From Gnetum montanum (taxonomy: Eukaryota > Streptophyta > Gnetopsida > Gnetales > Gnetaceae), in assembly GCA_015680685.1 (NCBI GenBank), contig MNCI01035078.1:154685-218684 (forward strand): 64,000 nucleotides of DNA. The letters run 5' to 3'. The notes beneath the pieces were generated by a model that did no database searches, had not been told where the DNA came from, and saw only the letters and a list, made by a program, of their open reading frames with translations. The translations under genes and the position numbers were made by a program. This document shows, piece after piece, positions 1 to 11,740 of this stretch. Each line of letters begins with the position of its first letter. Position 1 is the first letter of the stretch.

Positions 1-251
1 AGGTGAGTTATATGCCTAGTAGGTATCTCTAGCATGGAAAATTTTATGCCCCCCATAAAACCCATCAAAATGCCAATTTTGACATCCCAAAATGCATTTT
101 TAGTGTCCCACCCACTCAACCCACCACCCCCACACCACCCCACACACACCCCAGTTAATGCCCAAACATAGGCATTATATGGCTTTTTTCACTTAGGGGA
201 TGAGGCTTTGACCACTTATGAGGCATTTTTAACCCAAAAGCATAAAGTATG
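1..251 (-). repeat. Distal part of the 3' LTR of element D, left of the B insertion
   Basis: No coding. This stretch abuts the left target duplication of element B. The sequence right of B (41580-41690) ends in a typical LTR edge followed by a polypurine tract, so positions 1-251 should be the rest of the same LTR, separated by B. The assignment follows from the duplication, not from an alignment to a second D LTR, because none is in the window. It runs off the left edge. Confidence 0.55.
247..251. other. Target-site duplication, left copy, of element B (GTATG)
   Basis: GTATG directly precedes the TG that starts the LTR at 252. The identical GTATG follows the CA that ends the other LTR at 41574. 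A perfect 5-bp duplication is what Ty3/gypsy integrase leaves, and it shows that 252-41574 entered as one unit and was later enlarged by nested insertions. Confidence 0.9.
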
Positions 252-901
252 TGTAGCGATAAAAAACATTGGTGCCTGGAAAACACCGATGGGTCATTGG
301 TCGCTAACAGTCTTAACCCCGTATCGGCACGAGGGCCATGCTGGATAAAATGGAATCGGGGGGCCCTGAACGGTCTGGTCAATCAGACAGGGACTTAGTC
401 GGTGTTAATATAACCTTTCGTAAATGGATAATTTGAAAACAAGACTTCTAGCGTAAAATGATAACTTTAAATGCAAAAGGGACAGAAAACAGTGTAAAAA
501 TGCAATGATAAGCAAGCAAAACAAAGTAAAATGCAGTTAAGAAAATGCACCGCTCCAAGGTTATGACTTCACTCTGTCAAGGTGGATACAATTTTTTGCG
601 TGACGTGGAGAGGCGCAAAGATCCCAAAGGTAGCCAAGACATCCAGAGCAAGACAATTGTATGCTTGAACACGGAATCAGGACTCAACAATGCAGAATGC
701 TATGAGGATAGTAGGAAGAGTATAACAGAATGCCAAACGGGAATCCCAACTATTTATAATGTCAAACAAGATGTTTTCAATTCTCAGGAATACAGTGCTA
801 ACTTTTTGCTTGTTTTGTTCATCGATTCACTCACCATCTGACCCAGAGACCAAGAGACCAAGAGACCAAAAAAGATTCCCTCTGAGCATTGCTCATTGGG
901 G

Positions 902-909
902 TATTTATA
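902..909 (-). promoter_or_regulatory. TATA box in the 3' LTR of B
   Basis: The minus strand reads TATAAATA in CCTATAAATACCCC. The same octamer is at the equivalent place in the partner LTR (40419-40426), and TATAAAT is at the matching place in element A. Confidence 0.7.
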
Positions 910-1186
910 GGACCAAGGGCACACGAAAGATGCAGTTTGGACACCACATGCCCTAGGCCTGTGTTGACTTGTCTATGCTACATGGGCATGCATGACCGTT
1001 GGACGTGCATGTCCGTTGGACGAGCCTGCCATGCTGTAATTGCGAACTTGCCATGTTGTAATTGCATTATCAGAGTTTGGAGATGTGTGCCAATGGTGCA
1101 ATTAGGTGAAGTGCATTGATGTGGCGTAACTGTCTTCTACGTCGAGTCATGATTTGTAGCATAGCGTGCAGGCGTAGCATGGCAAC

Positions 1187-1800
1187 TTGTTACACCGTGC
1201 TATGCTATGCAACGTAGCATAGCGTAGCCATTAGTTCGAAGAAAAAACTTGCGTTGCATCCTGCTGCATGTGCTAGAAACTGTTGAAGTGCGCTAACTGT
1301 TTATTGCATATTTGCTATACTATGCTACGCTACATAGCGTAGCATAACGTAGCAGTTGGCCTTAGTCTCAAAAACATCGCCAATCTGCAAACTTTGCCTT
1401 TTGCGTTGTAAAACTTGCGAACTTGCTGATCCTGCCCTTTAAGATGTCTTTAGTTATTCTTGTAGAGTTGCTATGTTGTGCTACGCTAGGTAGCATAACA
1501 TAGCGTAGCAACCGACATGGCCTACGTTTTTGCTAAGTTTTCTACTTTTTGGTGAAGGATTCATTGCTGAAGAACTTGGAGCTGAGTGAAGTAACTATTT
1601 TTGAAGGTCAAAGGCTCTAACTCAGTGCAATTGAAATCAAGTAGGTTGAGCCTTCTTGTCTTTCTCTTGCTATGCTGTGTTGCGCTGCGTAGTGTAGCAT
1701 AGCATAGCATTTTGTCTTGCAACAATTTATAGTTGATTGTTCAAACAACTATCTCCTAAAGCCTACTACGCTATATAGCATTGCGTAGCGTAGTAAACTC
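1187..1800. repeat. Palindrome array GCTACGCTA...TAGCGTAGC in U3 of the B 3' LTR
   Basis: Five imperfect inverted repeats lie near 1195-1230, 1312-1350, 1467-1512, 1665-1712 and 1762-1797. Each is built from GCTAYGCTA and its complement. The same five occur in order in the 5' LTR (40710-41300). They lie upstream of the TATA box in element sense. Confidence 0.85.
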
Positions 1801-2069
1801 CTTGACTAGAAAACCTGCCAAATTGTTTTGTGCATTTTGAGCATCGTTGACAACTCTTCTCATCGCTTCTGTGTAGGCTGTCAGCTGGATGAACTACTCA
1901 GGTAGGTAAGCAGGAGGATCCATTGAGCCTGCCGACACTGAAAGTAGAAAACTTGCCAAACTGGACAATCTGAACTTAGAGCATTCATTTCTTGCCAAAG
2001 TGTCTTAATGCTACCTAAATTGTGAAGACCTAGTGAAGCAAGAATGCCCTGAAAATTTAGGGTGTTTCA

Positions 2070-2082
2070 TTGGTCCCTCTTT
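2070..2082 (-). promoter_or_regulatory. Polypurine tract of element B
   Basis: The minus strand reads ACAAAGAGGGACCAA directly before the LTR start TGAAACACCC. Element C has ACAAAGAGGGATCAA before its 3' LTR start and E has ACAAAGAGGGGCCAT. The position and conservation fit the plus-strand primer for reverse transcription. Confidence 0.8.
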
Positions 2083-3429
2083 GTCGATGTCTAGAGGATG
2101 GACCTGAGAGATGTTAATAAAGAATACGAAATACCACAGAAGATGAAACGCTAACATTGTTGTGCAGTGATCATCAAGAAGTTGCTTATCTGTGCTTGAG
2201 ATTGTTGCATTGGTTTTTTGTGGGGGGAAAAGGGCAAAGCAGGGAGGAAGGAGGTTTAGGAAAAGGATAAAGATGAGGCTTATTAGAGTGCCTCATCAGA
2301 GTGCTTGTGAGGGAGTTATTCCCATTTTCATCTTTACTTTTGCTAATCTTTAACCTCTCATTGAAACATTTGGAGAAGGTGATTGTGAAATGGCTTATGT
2401 ACCATTTGTTTTAGACACGTTTTTGCTCTCTTACGCTTTTTCCTTTTGTTGTTTTGTCGTTTACATTTGAGAACAACCTTATTGCAGGACAGGTGTTTCT
2501 TTCCCAGGATGAGTTGTGTTACATCCATATGGGGCTTTAACCTGCCTATAGATGCTTCCCATGCTGTGAGCTATATTACGCATGTCATGGACTTTGCGGT
2601 TGGGCAAACAGGAGGGCTTAATAGGTGTTGGAAAAGCTTGTAAAAGAGGGGAGCGAGTAGGAATTGCGGATGCAAGGAGTAGGGTAAAGGGAAGGAGCTT
2701 GTAAGGCGGGACAAGATGTGCACTCTGAAGGTAGCCAGGCTAGTCAAGATAACCACTTCGTAATGTTGTAGCATTTGCTGCTGTGGTGAGATGCACCTTC
2801 AGTCGACACCTCTGCAAACACGACAAAGAGCAAACTAGAAGAAATAGCCATGATGCAAAATGAGGGTAAAGGTCTTGCTTGCTGGAGATGTTGTTGAAGC
2901 CCCTTGGACACCTTTGCTGGTGCATTTTGTCCAAAGTAGGAAGGCCAATAGCGGCCTCGGCAGCATCAGCGTGGAGGAGCTGGCATCGAAGAAGCAGGGA
3001 GTTGCTGTGAGTGCGGATGCTCTGGAATCCCTACCTAAGGCATGCATTCTCAGTTCAGCTATGGGATCAGCTACCACATAGCTAAACATCATTTGAGCCC
3101 AGATGCTGGTAGGGAGCTGGAGGGTAACAATATTTTAGCTAGGCCACAATGCTTCCGGAACTCCAATAGCAAGCACTGACCAAGGAGCTACCGTCAGGGC
3201 GATGGGTCGTGGTGACGGTAGGTCCAAGGGGTCAGTGAGATGTCATACGACATCTCTAGGGGATTAGCAAGGTGCCAGGAGTAGTGGTGTTGCATATGTT
3301 CCAGATTGTGTTCTCATCACGTCGTGAACTACATTATGGAACTGCAATTTCCTACCCCACGTCGGCATTATGCATGCTCACTTGATGTGTACTTGGTAGA
3401 AATGCATGCTAGGGACATGACGCGAACCC
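2083..3429. other. Non-coding 3' region of element B
   Basis: This 1.3-kb stretch lies between the polypurine tract and the hairpin array. Short open frames on both strands look like chance and match nothing I recognise. No repeats stand out. Confidence 0.5.
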
Positions 3430-3690
3430 AGTTTAAGATCTTGGTAGACCATGTGCTAGTTTAAGGTCCCAGCAGACTGTATGTGCTAGTTTAACATCAT
3501 AGCAGATGTGTTTTGCCAGTTTATAGTCATAGCGGACTATCTGTGCCAGTTTTACGTTGTAGCGGATGAGCTATGCTAGTTTTACGTCATAGTGGATGAT
3601 GGTGAAGTTGTGTCAATTTAATGTCATAGTGGATGTTTTCTCACCTTTGCCAATTTTACGTCGTAGCAAATGTTTGCCTGTCTACTCCAT
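3430..3690 (-). repeat. Hairpin-plus-TTAAACTAG array after INT of element B
   Basis: About six units on the plus strand read CTAGTTTAAGGTC-type, each running into a small inverted repeat: ATAGTC/GACTAT near 3521-3540, CATC/GATG near 3495-3510 and others less perfect. The spacing is about 40-45 bp. In element sense each hairpin is followed by TAAACTAGC or a variant. Equivalent arrays lie in A, C and elsewhere in B. Confidence 0.75.
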
Positions 3691-3694
3691 GCAC

Positions 3695-3899
3695 TTAGAT
3701 GTAGTACGGATTGAGGTATGAGTGATTCACTGGGTTTGCAAACTCGTTGTCGTCCATGTCTGCCAGCTTGAAGGCATCATTTTCAAAGGCTTTAGTGACC
3801 ATGTATGGGCCTTCCCAGTTGGCTGAGAATTTTCTCACACGTTCATGAGTAGCCTTAAGGATGAGGTCTTCCTTTTGTATTAGCCATTGATGCGGGTCT
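3695..3899 (-). pseudogene. Integrase C-terminus of element B (fragment)
   Basis: The minus strand encodes about 67 residues with an open frame ending at TAA (3695-3697). It contains DPHQW, then FSANWEGPYMVTKA and NHSYLNPYY, matching the end of INT in element C (FSANWEGPYLVIKA ... NHVYLKPFYV). This is the GPY-type C-terminal module that helps integrase contact DNA or target. The frame stops being homologous exactly at 3900, where the LTR sequence of C begins. The catalytic core and zinc module that should lie upstream are absent, lost together with the left end of C. The hairpin array and LTR follow as expected. Confidence 0.85.
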
Positions 3900-4735
3900 A
3901 CAACAATTCTACTTGTTCACAGGCTCCAGAAAATCAAAATTTGGGCATGAAACATGGCATTTTGGCTTGGTCACACTGAGGTCACGCTGACATTGTGAGC
4001 CCAGCATGACCTATCAAAAGTGGCTCAAATCAACACAAGGATAGACTCAAATTCAGCATCCAGGTCACCCTGGAGAGCAAGCAGTAGTTGCACTTCAAAG
4101 AACAGGCGTCAGAGGTCAAAATTCAACTCAAAATGTGTCACTTCTAGTTGGTCACACCTAGGTAACACTGGGGTCACTCTGGGGTCATGCTGACAACATG
4201 AGCCCAGCATGAGTTGCCAAAATAATCCAGATCAAGGCACAAACAGGCTTAGATTTAGCTTGCAGGTCATCCCCAAAGTTAGGCAGCAGTTACACTTGAA
4301 AGAAAAGTCTCAAAAATCAAAATTTGGTTTGAAATGAACCATTCCAACTTGCTCACACCCAGCTCATGCCCAGGTCATGCTGTAGCATGAGTCCAACGTG
4401 AGCACTATTCATTAGTGTGAGTACTATTCATGCCTAGACAAAAGCACTCCAAACGCATGCTGAGGACACGCCAGGACCAAATCAACTCTTGCTGGGAGCC
4501 CTGGTGAATGAGAGACACCTCAAATAGCCACCGAACCACTCAAATCGACATCCTGTAGTAGTCAATTCAAAGGACCATGAAGTTTCAAGCGAGCCGGAGT
4601 CAATCCCTCTTGGAATTCATTGTAAGCCTCACCATCTGTGAGCTTGTCAAGCTCTTATGCTGCTTCCATGGGTGTAAGCCAGCTTGCATTATAAGATACA
4701 GTGTATCCAATCTAAAATGTAGTCTGCCCATGTTT
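3900..4735 (+). repeat. 5' LTR fragment of element C
   Basis: This aligns collinearly with about 27955-28785 of the 3' LTR, including the repeated GGTCACGCTGACA...GTGAGCCCAGCATGACC units and the closing AGTCTGCCCATGT. The homology begins at the B integrase break (3900) and stops at 4735, where intron sequence of A's antisense gene takes over. U5 and the TATA region are missing. Confidence 0.85.
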
Positions 4736-4800
4736 ACTTAGAATATTTGGAATGATATATTAAGAGTATTGTGATATGACCAGTAAAAATTATGGAGCAG

Positions 4801-6419
4801 CTGACCCCTGAGACAGGGGCAGTATTACTAAGTCGTGGGAAAGGGGCCCTAGTTTTAGAAAAAGAGGCCCCAGCTATTAGAGTGAGCCACGCACAGACCC
4901 TTGTGCGTGAGGAGGCCCCAGTTGTTGGAACCAGCGATGCACAGACTCATGTGCGTGAAGAGGAGAAGGAGGCGGAAGATGTTGGTGAGGTTGCCACTGT
5001 CACCGGTAGAGGTAATGAGCGTATTGGAAATTTTGCAGAATTCTATTAATAATTAGAGTTTCTAACTTGACTACGCTATAGGGAAAGGGGATACGTCTAC
5101 GTCCGCCGCTGTGAACAGAGCGTGGAGAGACTTTTCTGACAAGTTTGCCTTCTTGGAAGGGGTTGTCAACGATATGATCGAGCGCCTCGAGCGCGTCGAT
5201 CCTGAAGCTGGTATGCTGTAGCTATAAAAGGTGTATTTTATTGTACAGTAGTAATATGTCATATATATTGACCATGTTTGCTGTTAGGAACTCGCCTTCG
5301 ATGGGACCCAATGGAGCCCATTGATTTGGACACAGTGGAGCCTCCATCAGATGGGGCAGTCGTGCCATGCCACATTTATGAAGAGATGTGCAAATGTGCA
5401 TTACGCTCGACTCGCTCCTTATGGGAGAGTAAAGGCGTGAATGAAAACCTCTAGAAAAGGTTGCAGAGGTCAGATCAGAAGATTGAGTCTTTGACCAAAG
5501 AGGTTGGAGACCTAAAGTCGCGATGCGAATTCCTGTAGGCGTGGGAGACGGGTGATGAGGATTGGTGTACCGCTGTTATTGACTACTCCCGTTATTGGAC
5601 CGCCATCAAAAATAACGTGCAAACCAGTCGGGCGTTGGTAGAGCAGCGGATGCAGATAGAGCTCATAGCTCAGAAAAGCCAGGATTGGAGGGATTACTGT
5701 GCAAGTGTGCAAGAGTGAGGGCAGAAGGAAAAGGACCACAAAAATTTGTATAAGTGAGAAAGCATCGCTTATTGTAAACTTTACCGCGATTCTGCCATCA
5801 AAGCTCAATCCTTGCAAGTCTTCCTTGACGTCATTGGAGCATCCGAAGCCTTCAAGAAGTTCCAAGAGCAGGTGACTGTAAGTGCATCCCCGGAAAGGGA
5901 GATGACTCTCCCTGGGGGCCAGACTACAGTCCCTACATTCTTCCCTGACCCGCCTCACTGGACTAGCGTGGAGAAAGGGAAGGTGAATGCTGGAGCTGCC
6001 TTGGGAGATGATGTGTGGTCGGACCTAACTGAGGAGGAAATCATGAAGCGCCTGTGGGCCGGCCTAGAAAAGCTTCCTTTTGCTATGGAAGCAGGGCCAT
6101 CGCGAGTAAATTTAATCATGGCTAAGTCTAAATTTTCCTATTGTGTTGTCAAGTTTTGTCTTGCTAATATGTTTTCTATATCTAGGTGCCTAAAGGGGAT
6201 AGAGAAGACGAGCAAGCTGAGGAGCAAGCACAGGAAGATGAGTGTAGTGATGAAGAGCGTCCCCCTGTGGAGCCGGTGCCAGAGCAAGGACCTCATGAAG
6301 AGGAAATTCCTCATTAAGAAATACTTCCCAGAAGAGAAGGTCCACTAGAGGACGATCCATTAGGGCTAGAGCCGGACTTAAGAGATACTGGTGACAATGG
6401 CATTAGGGGAGATACGTAA
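4801..6419 (+). pseudogene. Antisense gene (aORF) of element A, exons 5-8
   Basis: Function unknown. Exons inferred by comparison with B and C: E5 4801-5011, E6 5082-5210, E7 5288-6105, E8 6186-6419. Introns are GT-AG (5012 GTAATG to AG 5081; 5211 GTATGC to AG 5287; 6106 GTAAAT to AG 6185). Exon lengths give phases 1, 1 and 0, so the exons join in one frame. E5 is Glu/Ala-rich. E7 carries DEDWCTAVIDYSRYW and a heptad-like helical stretch, both shared with B. E8 is acidic and ends at TAA 6417-6419. In-frame stops (for example CTCTAG, GAGTGAGGG) mark it as dead. It lies convergent with PR. The first four exons were removed with A's left end. Confidence 0.8.
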
Positions 6420-6610
6420 TTGTGGTTTACGCATGGTTTCATTGATTGGAATCAACAATGGTTATGCTAATGACTGGAAGACTAGCTACGAGATTTTTGT
6501 GGCAATTTTAAATGCTATTCATTTTTGTTTTGTCTTTTGCATTTTTATCTGCAAAGCGTAAGCGTAATTGTTAAGGATTTTGCCTAAGTTATGCCGATGG
6601 AATGGAAGAG

Positions 6611-6687
6611 CTAGTTTAAGGCCATTGCGGGCCCTAACTAGTTTAAGGCCGTTGCGGGCCACAACTAGTTTAAGGCCATTGCAGGCC
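6611..6687 (-). repeat. Hairpin-plus-TTAAACTAG array, element A
   Basis: Three copies at a 27-bp step: CTAGTTTAAGGCC followed by ATTGC or GTTGC and GGGCC. Each GGCC...GGCC can pair. The array lies between the 3' ends of aORF and PR. The surrounding 6420-7119 is otherwise non-coding, apart from a decayed C-terminal extension of PR, and has scattered AGCGTAA, the half-site of this family's LTR palindromes. Confidence 0.8.
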
Positions 6688-7119
6688 CTTTGCGTAATAT
6701 AGGAAGCGTAAATGATGATAGTATACAATTATGGGTAATTGGGCTAAAGTGATTAAGCAACATGAATAGTGTACATAAAAGAAATGCAATAGCGTAAAGA
6801 AATGGCAAGCGTAAAAATTGAAAACATTTATAGTGTAAATATGTATTGAATGAAAAACAAACTGCTGAATGCAAACGGTGATAGCTGATAAAAACGTGAT
6901 AATGTGCGTAAATGTCATTCTTCAACCATCAATCCTCAGTTGTCTCTTAATGGCCTTCACGTTGAGTGTTGTGTAAGGGCGGGGGGATTTACGATCTGAC
7001 TCCTCTATGCCGCCATCCTGAAATGGCAGGTTGGCCTAGGCTAGACTGTCATCATTAGTGTAAATTTGTTGAGGGATTTGGGGATAGGTTTGATCATCCG
7101 ATGTTTCTATCTCTGAACC

Positions 7120-7770
7120 CTATTCTTCTTCAATGTTGTTAACAGTCCTGGGGGTGATTTCATCACCGCGTATTACAACCTCCCCTCCAGCATAGGGTAG
7201 GTGTATCTCTTGGTGTATCGGTGATGAAACTGCCCTCAGGTGGGCTAACCACGACCTCCCTAAGATCAAGTTGAATCCAGGCATCTCCTCGACGACTAGG
7301 AATGTGGCCTCTCTTGGGAATTGATCTCCTGCCACAATACGGACTATCCCTTTAACCTGAACCCTTGCCCCATTGAATGATTTTACGCAAGCTATCATCG
7401 TGGGAGTAATATGGTCGACCAGACCCAACCTATCCACGATGGAATAAGGAATGATGTTTGTAGCTGCGCCATCGTCCACGTGTACCCTCCGGATTCGGTA
7501 CTGACCAACCCGAATGGTGATGAACATGGGTTCAGTTGTCACCTGACCTTTCTCATGATCATCTTTGATAGACTCGTCATGAAAGGTGAGCGAGGTAGGC
7601 CTAGATTGCTCAGCTTTGGAAGGAAACATGACAGCATGTATCGCTTTCTCCTCCGTTGGCAAGCTTTCATTCACAGATATGGATGTAAGCATGCGGACCA
7701 TAGCCTCATGGTGTTCTTGGGACGTCATAAGTAGGTCATAGAGGCTCAGTGTTGTATTTTTTTGTTTCAA
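7120..7770 (-). pseudogene. Aspartic protease of element A
   Basis: A retropepsin that would cut the Gag-Pol polyprotein. The 216-residue open stretch contains VHVDDGAATNIIPYSIVDRLGL with the catalytic Asp in DDGA, then FNLILGRSWLAHLRAV, the downstream ILG-type flap-to-core motif, and SSPIHQEIHLPY. Elements B and C have the same order. The first ~90 residues are a linker continuing from gag. It is intact over this domain but separated from gag by frame breaks near 7800-8256, so no functional polyprotein is possible. The active-site Asp-Asp-Gly-Ala is unlike the D[ST]GA of most retropepsins. Confidence 0.88.
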
Positions 7771-7812
7771 TGCCTGTTTGACTTAGGTAAACACGTCGAG
7801 GAATTCCCTCTC

Positions 7813-10693
7813 TCAGCTAGGTTGTTTATCTCCCTTGTCCTCTTCCATTCGGCCCAAGAGACGAATCTCCCGAGGTGGCATGGTGTCAGTTGGAGGGTTG
7901 TTCTTTCCCTTGCCGAGAGGAGGTGGCTGCGTTCCTGCACCTTTATCCGACTTCTGAGGCACAGGCGAAGGCACAGAGGCCAGGGGCCTAGGCTTAGGGA
8001 AGCCGAGCGTAAAATGATCTTTCATCGCGTTAACAAATGTGTCCTCTCCCTTTCGCTTGTCAGGTGATGGTTGACGATTTTGGTTAGAGGTCTGCCCCTA
8101 CGTGAGAGGAGCAGTCGGTGGTTTTGGCACCTCAATGATGAAGGGTGCCCTAGGCATGGGTGCGGACGAGGCCACGGCTTGTCTGTTACTATGTGGCTAA
8201 GTGGTATTCTGTGAAGGTGCCTGAATGATAAAAGGTGGCCCCGAGACCCCACTGGCTATCGATGAAAGGTTTCCCCCTGTTGTGAGTTGGTAGGTACATG
8301 CAAAACAAAAGGTTGTTTGGGTGGTGCCTTCCTCTCACCGTCCGTACTCACTACGTTGATCGTGAAAGGTGCGTCGTTTGCGTTCAACGGATCCTTATAC
8401 ACGTGCAACGCTTGGTTTTCTGGACGTGTTGGATTACTGCCGTCTAATGTTAAATGACCATCGTCAATCATGCATTGAATATCATCCTTCAACGCCCAAC
8501 AGTAATCTGTATCATGACCACACAACTGGTGGTAGTCACAAAAACGGTCCAGCCTGAAAGATTTCGGAACTAGTGGCTCGTTAGGCAGGGCTAAAGAAGG
8601 ATTCTTCAGCAGTTCACAATGACATCTGTGACGCTTTAGAGCTTCTTCGAATACCCTTTTGGGTTGAATGTATCCGGCCCCTAACAATTGTTTCAACAGT
8701 TCTGAATGTTTTACAGGCAGGGCTGTATACTTTGAGCGGTCTTTGCGCTCAAAGTTTGATTTTGGCTGGGGAGAGCTTTCAGGGGTAGCTGTGTCCTAGC
8801 TAGTGCTACCTACATTGGCCGTGGTCTCAGGAGGCGTCGTAGGTGCCTTCTTGTTCTTGTTCTTTGTACCCTCAGCCAGCGCAGCCACTGTCATTTTTGT
8901 TGCTTTGCCTTTGTTGTGTGCATTTTTGTAGGCGACATACGCCGGGTCTTTGTTGGCCTCCACAGCATCTTGGATGCTTCTAATTTGAGTTAAGGCCTGA
9001 TGTAAGGAGTTGGGGGAAAGATAATACAACTTTGACTTGATAAAGTCATTGACTGCTCCTTTGAAGATGGCCAGTAAATGTGAGTCCACGATTGGCTCAC
9101 GAATTTCATTCAAAGTAGCATTCCAGTGCTATATGAACTTCTGGACTGGTTCGAGAGGATCTTGTTTCACTCCCATGAGTTGATCTAACATGACTTCCAG
9201 CTTTAAGTTGTATTTAAAGTGAATCACGAATTGTGTCAGAAGCTCTTCCAAGGTTGAAATGGAAGAGCGTGGGAGGGCTCGATACCAATCTAGAGCTTTC
9301 CCTGTCAAAGACATAGCAAAGATGCCGATAATCGTGTGAGGCCACTGCTGCAACAACAAGGATTCGGATCTAAAAGTAACCAAGTGAGCATTAGGATCCC
9401 CATCCCCATTATACTTGGTAAAATGGGGCAAGGACATCCCAGGTGGCAACGACAACATGGGGACCACTGGACTAATGAAAATCATCTTGGTAAAAGTCCA
9501 TGATCTATACAGTGTCCGAGCCAGCGGCCTTAAGACGCCTAACCTCCTCGGTGAGGGTTTGAATTAGTAGAAAGGATTGATCCAGACCTATTGCTGGAGG
9601 TGTTTGTGCAGGAAGAGCAGGGGGCTGACCTAGGAAAGCAGGACCAGCTGGTGGAAATGATGGGATGGTTTGGCCAGTAGATGGTGGGGGGGATCCCTGC
9701 AGGCAGGGGTGCCTGTGAAGACCACCATCCACCGGTTTGGGAAGAAAGATTGGTCACCGCCGGCTAATCAGGATAAGGATAGGGATATTGCGGGACCACT
9801 TGCGGAATATGCGTTGCGGGTGCCACCGAGGGTTGCACACCGTACACCGCAGATTGGTTGTGTTGGGCCGTGGGGTAGGTCCACTGACTCGCGGCAGGCT
9901 GTTGGATAGGTAGTTGTGGCTGCATGACGGCGGTGATCTATTGGGTTGGAGGGGGCGGCAAAGATAAGGTTTGTATCAGGCAAGTTCTGGATATGGTTTT
10001 GGGTTGGATCTGCGGAATGAAATGGGGCATGGTGGCTACTGGAACCACCGCCGGAATGCTGAGTACATGTGGTGATGAGACCGCCCCCATGTTATTTTGG
10101 GGTACTTGCACCTGCAGCCCAGAGGGCTGCGCAGTGCCTTGCAAAATGATAGGGACGTGCGTCTGTGCGGTCATGGCTGGATTGAGCGAGGTGGCCTCTC
10201 TGTTAAGAAGGAATAATGGGTTGACGTAAGTATGGGAACTAAGAGTGTGATAGGAATGCTCAGACTGGGCTGCAAACTTATCATCTTCTTCCTCCCCATT
10301 ATGGGGTTCCTTCATAGCCCGTGCAGCCTGGCTCTTAGCCATTACCAACTGTGTTATAATTTCATGTTGCTGGTCTGTTAAAGGGATGATGTCATAGGCT
10401 GTTGGGGTGAAATCCTGGCCCCCTCGATGGATCATCTTGAAATTTCGCTTTGCCTCGATTTTGGCTCGGCTAAGGGCAAGCTTCGCCTGGATCTTGACGC
10501 AGATAAAGTTGTATTCCTCAGGGGTCACGACAGTAAATATTGGGTCCTTTCCCTGTAGCCTCAATGACAGATGCGATGGTCCCTGAGGTCCCACTACACC
10601 AGGAGCTGGCTTGGTGACAGCGATAGGGTTCACAGATGTGGCACCCAAGTCAGCGGTGACCATGGCGGTTGTGGTTGTGCAAGATGGATCCAT
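7813..10693 (-). pseudogene. gag of element A
   Basis: Capsid/nucleocapsid polyprotein. The start at 10693 (MDPSCTTTTAMV) matches the start region of gag in B and C, followed by LRLQGKDPIFTVVTPEEYNFI. A Pro/Gln-rich low-complexity segment lies at about 9500-10150. The conserved gag core at 9485-9113 has MSLTGKALDWYRALP and KQDPLEPVQKFI. A zinc-binding-like motif FCDYHQLCGHDTDYC lies in 8696-8256. The frame is broken at several places (about 9940-9500, 9120, 8790, 8256 and 8025). It is followed by PR and preceded by a 260-bp leader with the primer site. Confidence 0.85.
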
Positions 10694-10927
10694 TGATCAG
10701 GTAGATTAATTGATAATAAACGACTGGATCTAAGAGAAAAAGCGATGGACAAAGAAGATCGCGCTTAGGCTTTCTACCCTGCAGGATTCCAGAGGAATCG
10801 TTAAGGTAACCGATCTACACCTCACGAACTTTCGTAAACTTCCCTAGAGGTATTAAGTTCACGTTTTTGGCAACGCGGGTATAGATCGCTAATAGGGCTA
10901 CCCGTAAAAAATATGAATCGGAGCCTA

Positions 10928-10946
10928 GGCCCTCCTTCTAGCGCCA
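10928..10946 (-). promoter_or_regulatory. Primer-binding site of element A
   Basis: The minus strand reads TGGCGCTAGAAGGAGGGCC, 6 bp after the LTR ends in TACA. B has TGGTGCTAGAAGGAGGGCC in the same place. TGG start and position fit a tRNA 3'-end complement. I have not assigned the tRNA. Confidence 0.75.
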
Positions 10947-11740
10947 GAAAATTGTAACGACGGAAAATGTCGGCAGCTGGAAAATACCAAACAAAATTCC
11001 GTGTACACAGTTTTAACCACGGATTCGTGTGAGGGCTATGCTGGAAAAACGAATCTGCGGCTCCCTGAACGGTCTTGTCGATCAGATAGGGACTTACTAA
11101 ATTAGTAAACCGATGGAAATCACGAATGTTGCGTGGAACGATTTGATTCAACAAGTCACGAAATGAGGGGAAAACAATGTAGATGAATTACAACGATGAT
11201 AACGCTAACACGGTAAGAAGAAGCAGACACGAGAGAAACACGTGGTTTCAAGATCTACGTTTTTTCTTGAAGAATAAATATTTTGTATACCACGTTACAA
11301 TGGGGGGAACCCGATTACTTGATGTGAAGAAAACACAAAATAACAAGAAAACTGTCCAAGCAGAAGTACAGAATGAAGTACGATCTACCTCGTAGGCCAG
11401 AGATGGGATACAAGGAAGGTCAAGTACTGACGTCTATCGATCAACTGCTTCTGATCAATAGAAACTCACAAACCACACCAGATGATCTCTTGATCTCTAA
11501 TCTGCTCCTTTTGCCTTAGGTAGTCTTTGCTCAAAACTGCCGACGATCACCAATGGAGAAAGTTGTATCTTAGCCAAAGGGGTAATCGCTCCTGCTGCCA
11601 ATGCTCAAGCGAAATATCTCTTGTCTCTATTGAAAGATAGTGCTGCCAAATGATTGCCAGAAAATGCTGCTCTTTCTCTCTCTATCTGGGTCTTTTCTCT
11701 GTTCTGTCTCATTGCCTCCTTTTTCTTCGCCAACTGGGAC

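Larger units (their letters stand above)
252..2069 (-). repeat. 3' LTR of element B
   Basis: It starts TGTAGCGATAAAA and ends GGGTGTTTCA, the TG...CA ends of an LTR, and aligns along its length with 39777-41574. In element sense U3 is at the high-coordinate end. It holds a TATA box at 902-909 and five large palindromes between about 1190 and 1800. It is about 1818 bp against 1798 bp for the partner. Confidence 0.92.

Noticed and set aside
1187-1800. Palindrome clusters read as a CRISPR array or tRNA-like repeats
   Set aside because: Spacing and repeat sequence are irregular, repeats are palindromic throughout without unique spacers, and they lie inside eukaryotic LTRs.
7411-8067. Plus-strand open frames overlapping gag-PR of element A
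   Set aside because: They are mirror frames of well-supported minus-strand gag and PR, with no homology to the antisense gene. The same holds for 9670-10229 and 36176-37108.
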